Part shown: positions 12,311 to 25,826 of the stretch, piece by piece
How positions within the stretch are numbered: the first letter of the stretch is position 1
How the letters are laid out: every line of letters begins with the position of its first letter
NCBI GenBank assembly: GCA_023515745.1
Contig: JALECJ010000254.1
Span: forward strand, 1,116,001-1,180,000
DNA from: Amoeboaphelidium protococcarum
Taxonomy: Eukaryota > Aphelidiomycota > Aphelidea
Reading direction: 5' to 3'
Length of the DNA: 64,000 bases
Notes under the pieces: model-generated
The model's database searches: none
What the model saw: only the letters and a program-made list of their open reading frames with translations
Told to the model about the DNA's origin: nothing
Made by a program: the position numbers and the translations under genes

Positions 12311-14059
12311 TCAAATAAGCCCTTTACTGTACGGAGTTCCTGTCATGAACCAAACATCATCGACGCGCCATTCGTGACCAGCTTTATCATAGTAGTGACC
12401 CTTCTGAGCATGCTTCATACCACCTTTACAATCATCAGGAGTCTCAACGTAATCAACTACATCAACAGTGTCCACTTGATTCAAAGGTTACAATACCTTC
12501 ACATTATCCCCACTTATGAAGCCAAGATCATGACCATATTTTTACAGACATGCTTTCAGTTTAGGTAAGGACACCATTACAGACTTATCTTTAGGATTGG
12601 CAGACTTCTCTGTACATAAAGGCTATGCATCAGCTTCAATAGCCAACTAATGCAGAGCCTCAAACCCATTAGCTGCCTTATATGACACATTAGTAAATGG
12701 ACTCAATGTTCTATTACCAAACACTTCTTCGATATCAATCTAACCGTTGCCATTCATATCAGGCATTGCCAACATAACATCACCACCATCAGCTCCGGCA
12801 TGTAGTTCAGTCACATTACTAGGATCCAGCCAGATACCGGTGCCAAACTTGACTTGAACGCGCCAATCATAGTTGACATCAAACACCAGAGGGGATGCAC
12901 AACAACTACCAGCAGAATCTGGACTATAATCACCCATGTCCGGAGGAGGGGCAGGAGCAGAAGGAGGAGGCGGTGGAGGAGGCATCACAGGACTAGGAGG
13001 CTATCGAGGAGTATCTCTAGAAGGTGGACGTCTGTCTGAAGGCGGACGCCTGTCTGTAGGGGGACGACGAGATGGAGGAGCATCCGGTTCAGCAGGCGGT
13101 TAAGGAGGACGCTCACGAGTTGGTGGAGGAGGTGGAGGTTAATTTGGCGGTGGTGAAGGATCATTAGGGGGAGATGGAGGAGTATCTCTAGAAGGTGGAC
13201 GTCTGTCTGAAGGCGGACGCCTGTCTGTAGGGGGACGACGAGATGGAGGAGCATCCGGTTCAGCAGGCGGTTAAGGAGGACGCTCACGAGTAGGTGGAGG
13301 AGGGGGAGGTTAACTTGGTGGCGGCGGAGGATTATTAGGAGGAGGCGGTGGAGGCACATTAGGAGGTGGTGGAGTAGGTACATCAGGAGTTGGTGGTGCA
13401 GGCTGTGGCTATCTTGGATTCCAGAAAGCAGGCGTACTAACTGTTAATGATGTAGTTACACTTGGCGAGGATGTCACAATAGTCTCAGTGGACACTGCAG
13501 TTGTAGTAGAAACCTTTTAAGATGACTGATACTTAGTAGAGGTAGATACAGTTGTATTCGTTTATATGGATGGGGTACTAAACCAGGACTAAATCACCAT
13601 AGAAGATGGCGTCTCATCAGTTACTAAAGTAATCTTAGTGGTAGTAGTCAACATTTCTGTTGTATCAACTTAAGACGACGTACCAACACTACAGAAAGAG
13701 GAACTCAAAGAGACCTTAGTCTGAGTGGCAGGAATATCCAATGAAGTATTTTGATCAAGAGTTCTAGTGAATTGGCACGTTGCGCAAGGCGTGCTTTTAA
13801 CAACCACCAGAGAAGTGGAGGAAATCGCGTGAGTTGTGACGCAAGTGGTAGATACAAATGTACGAGTACTAGCACTAGAGGAGCAGGATGTAGATGTTTG
13901 TTGACTTGCTTTAGGGGCACAAGATGCACAGCCATCAGGTCCACCACTAGCAGTCACATTGTCCCTCAAACGGCACTTGATCGCAAGACCGTCGTTTGGC
14001 ATCGCACGCGTAAACATTACAGCGGACGTTAAAAGCGAGCACAGTTTTAACAGTAGCAT
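12311..14059 (-). CDS. Secreted EF-hand-type family protein, copy A (Pro-rich stalk with internal repeat)
   Basis: 582 aa. Signal peptide (MLLLKLCSLLTSAVMFTRA), a short Cys domain beginning with the family motif IKCRLRDN and CASCAP, a Ser/Thr-rich region, then a long Pro/Arg stalk holding a 57-residue tandem duplication. The C-terminal ~195 residues are the conserved family domain: a Cys start (SCCASPLVFDVNYDW), a canonical calcium loop (D-M-N-G-N-G-Q-I-D-I-E-E), NRTLSPFTN with a sequon, and an ending GTPYSKGLI. The architecture suggests an extracellular or wall-linked protein that presents a Ca-binding head on a glycosylated stalk (inference). The conserved domain is nearly identical to those of copies B and C. 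The start is the first in-frame ATG (14057-14059). Confidence 0.8.
12684..12889 (-). repeat. 206-bp block identical to 38009-38214
   Basis: Within the conserved domain of copy A, these 206 bases are identical at every position to the matching part of copy C 25 kb away, while the flanking coding sequence differs at many third positions. That pattern fits recent gene conversion between the copies. Copy B carries a shorter stretch of identity covering the EF-hand loop. Confidence 0.85.
13010..13351 (-). repeat. Two tandem copies of a 171-bp coding repeat
   Basis: Copy 1 starts at 13010 and copy 2 at 13181; the marker GTATCTCTAG recurs at 13011 and 13182. The first ~110 bases of the unit are identical in both copies, the rest drifts. 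The unit is 57 codons, so the frame is kept. It encodes Pro/Arg/Asp-rich stalk (motifs TRERPPQPP, RRPPTDRRPP, RRPPSRDTP). It looks like a recent in-frame duplication and is likely length-variable between strains. Confidence 0.9.
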
Positions 14060-14420
14060 TATCGCTATTAAGTACAATGACAAACTTGAATGTAGAAAGA
14101 TAAGCTGTGTGCTTGGTAGAAAATAGAAAAAGAGCAGCCTAACGATCAGTTATAGAAGTAGCTTAGGCAGGTCCAGAACACAAATTCATCCTTGGCATTA
14201 GAATGATTGGCTGTTGGGTAAGTCAACGGCGGCTTGACCAATTAAAATCATAATCGACCATTTTGTGTAAAGATAATTCGTGTTGTACTTCATCAAAACA
14301 AATCAGAGTTACACTACATTATCAAAGGAACACATGCGGATTCCGTGTATTCTGCTGTGATATAGTAGTGAAAAACAAACCCAAGCTTTAAATAAAAATC
14401 CTTATATAATTTAGCTTCAA
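14060..14420. other. Intergenic
   Basis: 361 bases between the start of copy A and the end of the next minus-strand gene. It should contain the copy A promoter. AT-rich, no RNA gene or repeat recognised. Confidence 0.4.
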
Positions 14421-14951
14421 TCACAGAAAATGTGCAAAGTCTTTAAGGCTCTCTATAGTCGAAGAGTCTTACAACTCAATAAATATATTAAAAAATCGTT
14501 AAACAGAAACGTACTCATTACTCATGCTCTTTTGGCCTATCAATACGGCCATTTTTTACCACAAAGGACATAGTTTCTCTATCTGCCCGGGCGCGGCCAA
14601 ACAGAACATAAAAATGCCAGAATCGGAAGCACAAGACATCAGCGGTGCAATAACCGGACACAGAGTAGAATCAGGGCCAGAAGGACCAGTAACGTAAGTA
14701 TTTTCTTCAGTAGGCGTTAAGCAATCAGCAAAATTAGAAGCAGAACCAGTGTTGCCTTGTGTAGCCACTGTCGCCTCAGCGGAATGGCTTTTCAGTTCAT
14801 CTACACTCTGAGAGACGGCCGACCAAGCAATAAATGTATGATCCCCGGACTTGTCGGGGAGGCTGAGAAGCATATGCAAAGCTACTAGGACCGCAATGAT
14901 TACAAAAGTTATTTCCCGCGCACCATCCTCAATGAAAATAATTCCAGACAT
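14421..14951 (-). CDS. Single-pass membrane protein of unknown function
   Basis: 176 aa, ATG 14949-14951 to TGA 14421-14423. One strong hydrophobic helix lies close to the N-terminus (about 14-31, ITFVIIAVLVALHMLLSL), which could be an uncleaved anchor. The next ~95 residues are Ser/Thr/Ala-rich with several Cys, so probably lumenal or extracellular. The last ~45 residues after the first in-frame TAA are less certain, because a standard-code reading would stop there. No family recognised. A TGAAACG word lies about 80 bases upstream (15032-15038). Confidence 0.55.
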
Positions 14952-15146
14952 TTTCCCTCATAATTACTTGTGTACTTTAAGAGATAGAAGAAAAGTGAGG
15001 AGTGAACTTTGTCGAATGTCGTTTGGAGCGCTGAAACGAGGCGCGCTTCATCAAAGATCATCAATGTCGGAAGCGGCAATAACACTCAACAGTCACACAG
15101 CAAGTACTATAATATGTTAAATGCTCTTTGATAATCTTTCAAATTT

Positions 15147-17897
15147 TCACTTTATAAATCCGTTGGCAATTCTGACAATAACCTTGAGATTTCTTAAACT
15201 AGGATGAACGGGAGACATCTTGGACATGACTTGGCACGCACCTTCAAGCATTTAGCATACAGAAGGCATGATTGCACTAACGTATTCTTTAATCAGCGCA
15301 TCATCTGGGTTCAGTGATACTAAAGCTTCTTGGACCCATAGCACTAGCATCTCTACTCCCTGGACATCCTTCAAATTCTGCGACACGTAAATAGACGCGT
15401 ACTGCACAAATGACAAGAGGACTGGCTATGAAATCAGCGGCTGTTCATCCTCAAAGATTTGATCAATATCCAACTTGGTGACCAATTTGAGCAAAGTATC
15501 AAAGTTCTTCGACTCTAGAGCTCTTACAAAGGCCGTCTCATAATCTCGGTGCTCAATATCCTGCTTGATCAAATCATCAATGCTCTTGGACATTAGAAGG
15601 CCACTCACCTAACGTCCATTCTAGCCCATTTGTTGCTACTACTGTTACTGCATCTATTATTACTATTACTCCAACTAATGCCTGCTCGAAGTCTTCAATT
15701 CATGTACAGCATTACCCAAGTCTAGTACCATCTTTTGCAAAGTGTCAATCTATTACTTCTACAGCTATTACGTCTACTCCACTCTCTTCAGCAGTTCATA
15801 CTCTGTCTTTTACATTTTCTCAGTCTGCTGCTTAACTTGCTTGGTCATTTCGGCCATTCCATCTGCAACGGCGCGATCCAACTGCTTCATGACACCTTAC
15901 AGAGCGGTTTAAAAAGATGGCAAAATAGTGTCTCTGAATTCCACCTTGACAATATCTTTCAACTGGTTTTGTACTATTTTGCTCAATTCTGCACTGATAG
16001 CCTCTTGATCAATAGATACTGCAGCTTTCATTGGGGCTCCTTGGTTCAACTGCTTCTAGATATCTTTGCTAATCTGCTCTTTAAACGTCTCCATCTCCTT
16101 TTTAATTAGCTATACCATAGACTGATGATCAACATTCATAGATGAGGCTACAGGTCCGTTACTAGCAGGACTAGGAGGATTGTCTTTCAAAAGCCCGAGC
16201 TACTTCATGATAGAATTTCCAGGAGCCATGGAAGTCGGGGATGATCTATTAGTACTCTATTAGTTCATGGCGTACTACTTTTCAATGTCAGCAACCGACA
16301 AGATACCAGGAGCCTTAGAAGCAGGTGATTAGCGTGAGCCAGTATTGTCCTACGCAGCGGATTATACTTTATGTTACTTCTACTAAACATTGCCCGCTTT
16401 AGATAATTGGCCATACTAAAAATGTGGACTAGATACTCGCTGCACTGCATACTGATGTTCTATCAAACGGACACTCTTACCGGATAAAATAGATACGACC
16501 AACCCGACACCTTCTGAACTATACGCATACAAGTCGATAACATCAGACTCGCCGAAAGTTTAACAATCCAACGACAATTGAGACTGATCTCTGTCCCACA
16601 GGAAGATCAAATACTTATTATGCGCACTAAAGGATGCTGCCAACGTGGAGCATTTCTAATCAAAGGACAGCTTTATAAACTCATTACCACCCATGCCATC
16701 AAACTTGAATCTCTGAACCATTTTTTAGTCAACTTTATTAGCATTTACACTATAAGACTCCAAATTAAAGACTGACATAACACCATCCTTATTGGTAGAA
16801 GTAACAAACGAGGATGGAGACAACCATGCAAAAGAGTCCACATGAACATTGAGGTCAATCAACTAGAAGCTCTTCAAATCATCGACTTGGAACTGCAACA
16901 GGCGATGACTCTGATGCTAATTTAGAATAGCCACACTGAACTGGCCATTAGCATCACACTCACTTACCGCCATATGGTCAATGCTGATAAACTTCAACTT
17001 GAACACGTCGCTCACCTCATCCAAGCTAACTAGCTACTTTTTAGGATTATTGTAGAGGGCCTTCAAAGAATTGGTGTCCACAATGTACAGCTACTCACTG
17101 GTCAATATCAACAACAGGCGCTGGTAAGGAGACAATAACCTTGCGCAGATGATATTCTCATTACACCTCAACTTGACCAACAACTAGCACATATCCTTCA
17201 CCTGATCCTCGCCATCAACTGGCTAAACTCTATACAAAGACAACTGACCACGACTATCCGTCGCTACCAACATTCTATCATACAGACAAAAGTCCACCAC
17301 TGTGCTCTAATCTCCACCCACGCGCCAAAATAGACCATCACTGAGATGAATGACGCGTACACCACCTTTACTCTCATACGCGATAAAATCCTTGTTGTGA
17401 GACACTAGCTGCTTATTGGAAAACTTTACCGCATGCTTCAGCATCGTAATAGTCTCTTGATTCTAAGGTTGGTATGTTTTCACAACAGCATTGTCATCCA
17501 AATCTATAGCGAAACTCTAAATACCGCCAGCATTTCCGTCAGACAACTGAGGATTAAATTCAAATGGCAAATTATCCGAAGACTATTGCTATGAAGACTA
17601 AATCAGCTCTTGCAGTGTCCGACCTGTAAAAGACATGTCTCCAACTCTTTCGCTGGCATTGATTCTATCCGAGCTGGATAAACCATCGCCACTCATAGTA
17701 GTTGAGCCATCATAACGTGCACCTGTAGAACTAGCATTATCAACGTTCGAATCGCCATACTCACCATCGTCATCGCCTTGGGACACTTGATCCTGAGGTG
17801 TCTGCGCAACCAGACTCTACCCGGAATCTTTACGGGATGAACTACCCAACAGAATATCCAATAGACTCACACTAGACGGCTTCTTTTTCTCAGACAT
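15147..17897 (-). CDS. EDC4: Enhancer of mRNA decapping 4 (Ge-1/Varicose/EDC4)
   Basis: Intronless, 916 aa. P-body scaffold that links DCP1 and DCP2 in 5'-to-3' mRNA decay. After a disordered Ser/Asp/Gly N-terminus comes a WD40 propeller (about 130-520; e.g. IAYESKGGVRVIHLSDG, WLSPSSFVTSTNKDG). A Gln/Ser/Pro linker and a long coiled coil follow (about 620-760; MTKQVKQQTEKMQKTEYELL), then the characteristic C-terminal helical domain with IEHRDYETAFVRALESKNFD and VLLSFVQYAS, matching the Ge-1 self-association region. Runs of TAG/TAA/CAA encode poly-Gln just before the C-terminal domain. TGA 15147-15149. Confidence 0.9.
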
Positions 17898-18186
17898 AGA
17901 ATGGAAATAAAATAGCGTCAGTACGACTTGATAATGAATCAATCTCAGCGAACGTCAATAATGTAAAGACTTCAGGGAAGAGAAGAATTGAAGGAAGAAC
18001 AACGAACAACGCGCGCCGTTCGCGACTGAAAAGGGACATTTGCTCGCTCATTCCATGTGTTACAGTTCAATCGTTCACGGTTGAGAGAGTGCAAAGGGGC
18101 GGATTCTTCAAATTTCTTTTATTGATTACCTCTGTCGTTTATGTCAATAATTTGAAAATTAAAATTTTCGATTAAGCTTGTTTAGA

Positions 18187-19584
<1,398 letters not shown>

Positions 19585-20049
19585 AATTTGTAAAAAAGGC
19601 ATAATCCAAGCTAGTGACAGTAATATTATTCTTACTTTCTTTGTCATGATTCAACTTACTCAAAACTTATTAAGCGCTTGCCTGAATCCATTAATCACTG
19701 CACTTTACTCTTTCACGAGACTTGATAGTTAGCGAGACTGATACCTCTCACTAAATTGGAAGTATCTTTGCGGCAAGAAGTCATGTGCATTACTGAATAA
19801 CTCGGCAACCGTACGTTATAAAACCGCCACATCATTTCTTTCTTTCAGCTTTGATTGTTTCAGCTTTGTCATTTCGCCGAACGTTTCTCTTTCTTTCTTC
19901 CTTTAAACTCTTCCCATATAGCGCGACTTTGAGTTTAATAAGATTCTATTTCTCTTATTGGTTGCTAAATATTTGGGTCATAATACTTTTATAACATCTC
20001 CGCTGTAAATTGAAGTATCTGGTAAAATTGTTTCAAAAACGGCTGTTGG
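19585..20049. other. Intergenic
   Basis: 465 bases between two plus-strand genes, with CTTTCTTTC-type pyrimidine runs around 19835-19910 that are probably leader or promoter of the TPX2 gene. No RNA gene or repeat seen. Confidence 0.35.
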
Positions 20050-21945
20050 ATGATCATGAAGACTCCGTACAAGTTGTATGTGAGTGGCTCCTCCTCTCCA
20101 CAATCTGTTAATGCAATGTCAGAATTCACCGCCGACTACAGTATGGAGGAGATGTATTGCGAGACTGATTTGGATTTTGAGTGTGATGCTCCTAAATGGT
20201 TTGACTTTCGTACTATGCCCAGGTAGCCTGAGAATGTGGACTAGTGGTTTGATAACAAGATGGACACCCCGCTGAGTTAGAGATTGAACGAGCCAGAGTG
20301 TCTGTACGTTCCCGGTGAAGACTCTGTTCTCGGTGGATCTGCGTATGGTGATGGTGGGCATGATTTTGATTTTGATAGCTTTTCTACTCCTAGTAAGATG
20401 CCATCTATCCCAGAGCCTGGTAATAGTAATAACAATAATAATGATAAACATTCTGTCTCATAGTCAACCGATTCTCGGCCGTCCTTTGCCTCTGAGACCA
20501 AGTCGTTTGCATCCTCACGCAGCTTCAGTCTGGAAGAGCTACGAGATTCTCTCGAGCTGGATAATAAAAATAATAATTGCAGTAATGACGATTTTATGAA
20601 TTCCTTTGGATTTGATGATGATGAGACTCCTACCAAGAACAAGATACAATCGTTAAGGCTTTAATAGCAGTCTCTTTTGAAGAATAAGCCATTCAGTCCT
20701 GTAAAGCCATCTCGATTGTTCAAGAGTACAACTGCGGAGGATTTTCTGTCTTCTGAAGAGTCTTAAAAGGTGGTGGTGGAATCTAAGCAGGTGGAATCTT
20801 AGACTATTCAATTGTCTAAAAAGTATCCCTCGATGAAGACCAAGAGTTCTCTTTTAAACTCTTAAAAGGAGAATGATTCTGGTGGCTTTAATGTGGAAAA
20901 GAATAGGAACTCTCTCGTGCACAAGATTGGTAAATAGGATGATAACAATGCTGTCCAGCCAGTTGCTGCAAAGAAGAAGGTTGTTACGTTTATGGCCACA
21001 AAGTCTGTTAAGCCTCTCACTGTGCCTGTTGAATTTAATTTTACAAAGAGAGATGTTCCTAGGCAGAAGTCTACCGCTCCTTTGTCATCGAAGTAAAGTC
21101 AATTCTAATAATAAGATACAAAAGTGGTTACTGCGCAATAGAAGCCGCAGGTACAAAAGTCTGCACCGAAATTGACAAAGCCTAAGCCATTCAAATTTCA
21201 TTCAGTAACTCGAGCTACTCACAAGGTGACGTTAGACAAGTAGTCTCCCTATGTTCCTCTGGCAGAGTGCGTTAAAAAGTTTGAGGCAACTCCCGCCAGA
21301 TTCAAATCACAAGTGAATGCGAACAATAAAGGGAAGGTTCAAGATGTATCTAAAAAGTCTATTGCGCCTAAAAGATAGTATACTCATTTGCAAATTACTC
21401 ATCCCAAGTCGCCAAAATTTTTGACTGACAAGCGTCTCATGGAAAAGAAAGTTGTTTAGTAATAGTAGTGTTAATTAAAGAAGTAAGAGTCGGGTAATGT
21501 CTCTCAATTGGCAAAGCCAAAAGTTAAAAAATTCAAATCAGCTGCTCCTCTTAAGAAGATGAATTAAAATATTAACGGACTCGCCGGTGTGCCTCGTGTC
21601 AAGAAATAGGCTCTTACTATTCCAAAGTCGCCTAATATTACCAAGCCGTCCAAGTTGAGACAAGTAGTGCAATAACCATAGCAGTCATAAATGAAAGATA
21701 CATCAGCAGGATTGAGTGAGAAGACTGCTGCATCTTTGAAAGCCCAGGTGCCTCACAAGACTGCTCCCTCTGTGTCTCGTGTCGTTGCATCTAAAGATAA
21801 AGAAGTAAAGCCCGCTCCCTAGTAGAATGTTTAGCCGTTGAAAAAGGATAACAATACTGGTGCGATTAAACAGAAGAAGCCTCCGAGAATGTCCTTCTTT
21901 GAAAGACTGGCCTAGCCGAAGCATCGCGTTGAAGTAAAGCACTGA
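20050..21945 (+). CDS. TPX2: TPX2-like spindle assembly factor
   Basis: Intronless, 631 aa. TPX2 activates Aurora A and promotes microtubule nucleation on the spindle. The N-terminus has DAPKWFDFRTM near residue 52 followed by ENVDQWFD, the pattern of the N-terminal TPX2 motif. In the middle, the family signature appears as FKFHSVTRATHK, then THPKSPKFLTDKR, typical of TPX2 blocks before the repeats. The remainder is basic, Lys/Pro/Gln-rich and low complexity, as in TPX2 microtubule-binding regions. C-terminal MSFFERLAQPK may be a short binding motif. Many TAA/TAG codons, including runs of four. In-frame ATGs at 20050 and 20056 compete as the start. Confidence 0.82.
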
Positions 21946-22072
21946 CTGTCTGATAGGAATTTCTATACAATAATTTAAGATTGAAAACTGTAAATAATAT
22001 AAGCGTCATTGGAAAATCATGTAATCTTATAAATACGGCAACTCTATTGGCGACTCTTTCCACACTTTAACT

Positions 22073-23532
22073 TCATCTTTAATTATTATTTTGATACTGC
22101 CCAGGTTACTATTATTGTTAATAGTAAGGATCCTGATACTAGTATTATGATTGATACTATGGACCATAATTACCGCCAAAATTTCCATCATACTACCCGT
22201 AATACGGCTGGTTAGCAGTTGGGTAGTCGCCACCGAATTATCCATAAGGATCATACTGATAGTGATCGTAGCCACCATAAAACTACTGCTAATATCCCAA
22301 CGACTGTCCGGAAGGATCAAATTAATAGTATTAGTCATACTGGTTATAATCATACTACGGCTAAGCATCATAATAATTATAAGTTTAGCCATACGCATCT
22401 TGAGCAGCCTAGAAGGACGAAGTATCAGATTCAGGCATAAAATCACTTGCAGCTCCACTAAACTTGAACTCGGCAGCATTTGGATTAAACGAGAGCTACT
22501 TACTCAGCTTCTTTGGTGAACTTGGCTTTTCTTCTGCTTATTACTACTGTTTAGCCTCAGGTACCTTTTCAGAAGGCTCTTACTGTGGCTTTACTTTACT
22601 CTCAGAAGTGGCAATAGACTAATCAGCTTTTTGAGCCTTGCCATCAGTCTTTCCACCAATCTGTGGTTATTGCTACTTAGATCTCAGAGATGGTGGTATA
22701 TACTTCCCCTCACCGCGACTTTTATTATTAATACCACTGCTTATAATAGCACTAGTAGGCACTTTATTTCTAACAACAGCGCCATATAAATCCTCTTCAT
22801 CTATATCACCACTAAGCTTATGGCCACGCTCCTCTGCCAGATGAATATTACTAGTCTATCCACGCTCAATTTCCCTGGCGATTCTTGCAGCCTCACGCTC
22901 CCGCTTCTTATACTCTGCAGAATTCTTATCTAATGTGGTGGTATATAATTCTTCTTTAAAATCAGTCTTTACTCCAAACAACTTCTCATTAGCTGCGAAT
23001 TAATCCCACTTGCCTCTAGACTTTTCATTATTATTACTGCTATTAGGTGTCTGAGGGAGAGGCGACGAATTATCTGGCGTCCATGCCACTAGTTCTCTCT
23101 GCTTGCCATCCTATTAAGTTTATACTCCACCTCTATTATTACTGCTATTATTACCACCAGATATACCCGTATCAGTTTTAAATCCTTGACGATCATTTAA
23201 TATTCCACCACTAGCAAAAGTGAGATCGATGTCAGTGGCATGCATCATCTAGAACTTCTGCAGACCAATCTTTATCTCTGGCTTGACATCTTCCAAAGAC
23301 ACCCTCTATTATTTCTATGACTGATGCACGCACTTTAGAGTGACTCCACTGGAATCCAAATGACTAAATACACCCTCATACTGCACTCCATCCACAGTTT
23401 TCACCATTACATGAGTTCCAACGAGATTAGTATGCAACAACTGCAATCTTTGACTTCTACATTAGAACAAATGACTTAACAATCGTAGATATAGCAACAA
23501 GTACTTAAACTTTAACCTTACAACGATCCCAT
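22073..23532 (-). CDS. ATXN2: Ataxin-2/Pbp1-type RNA regulator
   Basis: Two exons, 23522-23532 (11 nt) and 22073-23456, 464 aa; 65-nt intron with donor GTAAGG and acceptor GTAG. Stress-granule and translation regulator. The Sm-like fold opens [22 protein letters not shown]; LsmAD about 160-215 ([18 protein letters not shown], then [17 protein letters not shown]); the PAM2 motif [12 protein letters not shown] near 330 binds the MLLE domain of poly(A)-binding protein; the C-terminal tail is extremely Gln/Tyr-rich. The tail is encoded largely by TAG/TAA mixed with CAG/CAA. The first exon carries only three codons plus two bases, and no other in-frame ATG gives the Sm domain. Confidence 0.92.
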
Positions 23533-24015
23533 AATTTATAGCTGAACGCACTCGTATAAAGGTTGACTATATTTGCCTAAACTTTAAGCTTAACATGAAA
23601 ACAAAGGGAGAAAATAGAGGCGCGCGCGGAAGGGAAATGAGAAGAAAAATTTTCATTGAGTACGATAGTTATCACTCACTCACTCGCTCGGTCAGTCAGT
23701 CAGTCACAGTGCAGTGGCTTCAATGGAGAAATGGAGAATAGGAGTGGAAAGACAGACGCGTATTTTGAAACGCCTCCGATCTGGGAGAAATGTTTCAAAT
23801 TGTTGATTTTCAGTCTCCCATGCTCACCAAGAATGAGCCTTCAGTATTGTGGATAATATTGAATGATTGATTGGTCAAGCCGTAGAATATTCCAACAGCC
23901 AATCGTAGAATACCATGTAATTGGCATTGTAATTCGGTCACTTAAACTATACTTCAGGTTACTTCAATTACACAATACATTGTCCATTTTCAACTCAGAT
24001 ACCGTCTTCTTTAAA
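23533..24015. other. Intergenic, divergent promoter region
   Basis: 483 bases between the ataxin-2 gene (minus) and secreted-family copy B (plus). It holds TGAAACG at 23766-23772, a GC-rich GGCGCGCGCGG stretch near 23620 and a simple CACTCACTCGCTCGGTCAGTCAGTCAGTCAC repeat-like run at about 23674-23705 (described, not proved functional). No gene supported. Confidence 0.4.
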
Positions 24016-25635
24016 ATGTAATACCTAGTGTGGAAATTGTGCTCACTTTTAGCGACTGTTGTGATTTTCACGCGTTCGATACCAAGCGAAGATCTGCCGA
24101 TCAAATGCCGATTGAGAGACAATGCGCCTGCTGGTGGAGGACCTGATAGTTGTGCGTCCTGTACAAGGTAAGCCGTTGTAAGTGAATTACAGTCTATACC
24201 CTGCTCTTCTAATGCTATTAGTCTGGCATCTTCATCTACTGCGTCCTCCACGGTCTAGGTGATTTCTTCAAAGCCGAGCACTATTACTTGGGCTGTTGTG
24301 GAAAGCACTACTTGCACATCGTCGCAGTCAATCAATACCTCTAGCTAAGATAAGACCTCTGCTATTCCAACTACTTAGCCCAAGTTCACTTAATATACCT
24401 CCTCTCAGATCACTAGTTCATAGTCTAAAGTTGTTACAACCGAATACGGTTCAAAGTCTTTACTGTCTACTATTTATATCTCTACTGCTCATAAGATACC
24501 CTCCTTAACTAAAACTTCCTCTAGCTTTTTAAGCACTTCTGCACATGAAAGTACTTTTGCGTCAACGTCGACTACTATAGCAATGTCCACTACCACTGTA
24601 GTATCTACCCCTAGTACAAAGACTCGTCGTAAAATCCGTACATAACGTGTAAATTCGTCTTATTACTCTTCTGCTGCATCATCTAGTGCATTGTCTGAGA
24701 CTAAGACTCGTCCGACTGCATCAACCACGGTGCGTACGACAACACATTAGTCTATTCCTACCTCCAAGCCACTCAGGTCTTCCGCAAAAGTCTCCAAGAC
24801 CAAGACCAGGCCTACCACTTCCAAGAAAATGTCTACTACTACTGTTCATCCTCCCAAGACTACCACGAGACAGCCTGTGATCACGCCTACTCCAGAGAGA
24901 CCGTAAAACCCAGTAACTGTGCCTGAACCTCCGCCTCCTGCTAAACTGCCTATGCCACTCTCATAAAAACCCTTAGTTCCCGCATCGCCTCCTCCACCTG
25001 CACCGCCAGTTGACGATGTACCAGTGGACAATGGCAGTAGTTGCTGTGCATCCCCTCTGGTGTTTGATGTCAACTACGATTGGCGAGTGTAAGTCAAATT
25101 TGGCACCGGTATATGGTTGGATCCAAGCAATGTAACTGAACTACATGCCGGAGCTGATGGTGGTGATGTGATGCTGGCAATGCCTGATATGAATGGCAAC
25201 GGTTAGATTGATATCGAAGAAGTGTTTGGTAATAGAACATTGAGTCCATTTACTAATGTGTCATATAAGGCAGCTAATGGGTTTGAGGCTCTGCATTAGT
25301 TGGCTATTGAAGCTGATGCATAGCCTTTATGTACAGAGAAGTCTGCCAATCCTAAAGATAAGTCTGTATTGGTGTCACTACCTAAACTGAAAGCATGTCT
25401 GTAAAAATATGGTCATGATCTTGGCTTCATAAGTGGGGATAATGTGAAGGTATTGTAACCTTTGAATCAAGTGGACACTGTTGATGTAGTTGATTATGTC
25501 GAAACTCCTGATGATTGTAAAGGTGGGATGAAGCATGCTCAGAAGGGTCACTACTATGATAAAGCTGGTCACGAATGGCGCGTTGATGATGTTTGGTTCA
25601 TGACTGGAACTCCGTACAGTAAAGGTCTTATTTGA
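24016..25635 (+). CDS. Secreted EF-hand-type family protein, copy B (Ser/Thr-rich stalk)
   Basis: 539 aa, intronless. Signal-type N-terminus (about 1-23) followed by IKCRLRDNAPAGGGPDSCASC, which aligns with the same block in copy A. The stalk here is Ser/Thr-rich with many basic residues and later Pro-rich, unlike the Pro/Arg stalk of copy A. The last ~195 residues are the conserved domain with the same EF-hand loop and the same GTPYSKGLI end. Two Gln codons in this domain are TAA where a paralogue uses CAA, or the reverse. TGA 25633-25635. Dense Ser/Thr implies heavy O-glycosylation (inference). Confidence 0.8.
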
Positions 25636-25826
25636 GTGTTTTTTCTTTAGCAATATGTTAGTTACCAAGCGCCTTTATAAGCATGAATTTCTAAAACAAT
25701 ATAGTATATCAGTATAAAGTTGCTATTTGCAGGTTTAATCATGTTTGCTTTTGAATGTATCAACGCGCGGATCTATGTTGTACTCCGTCAACGTCGTTAT
25801 GAGTACTAAAATAGCATTGGGAAATC

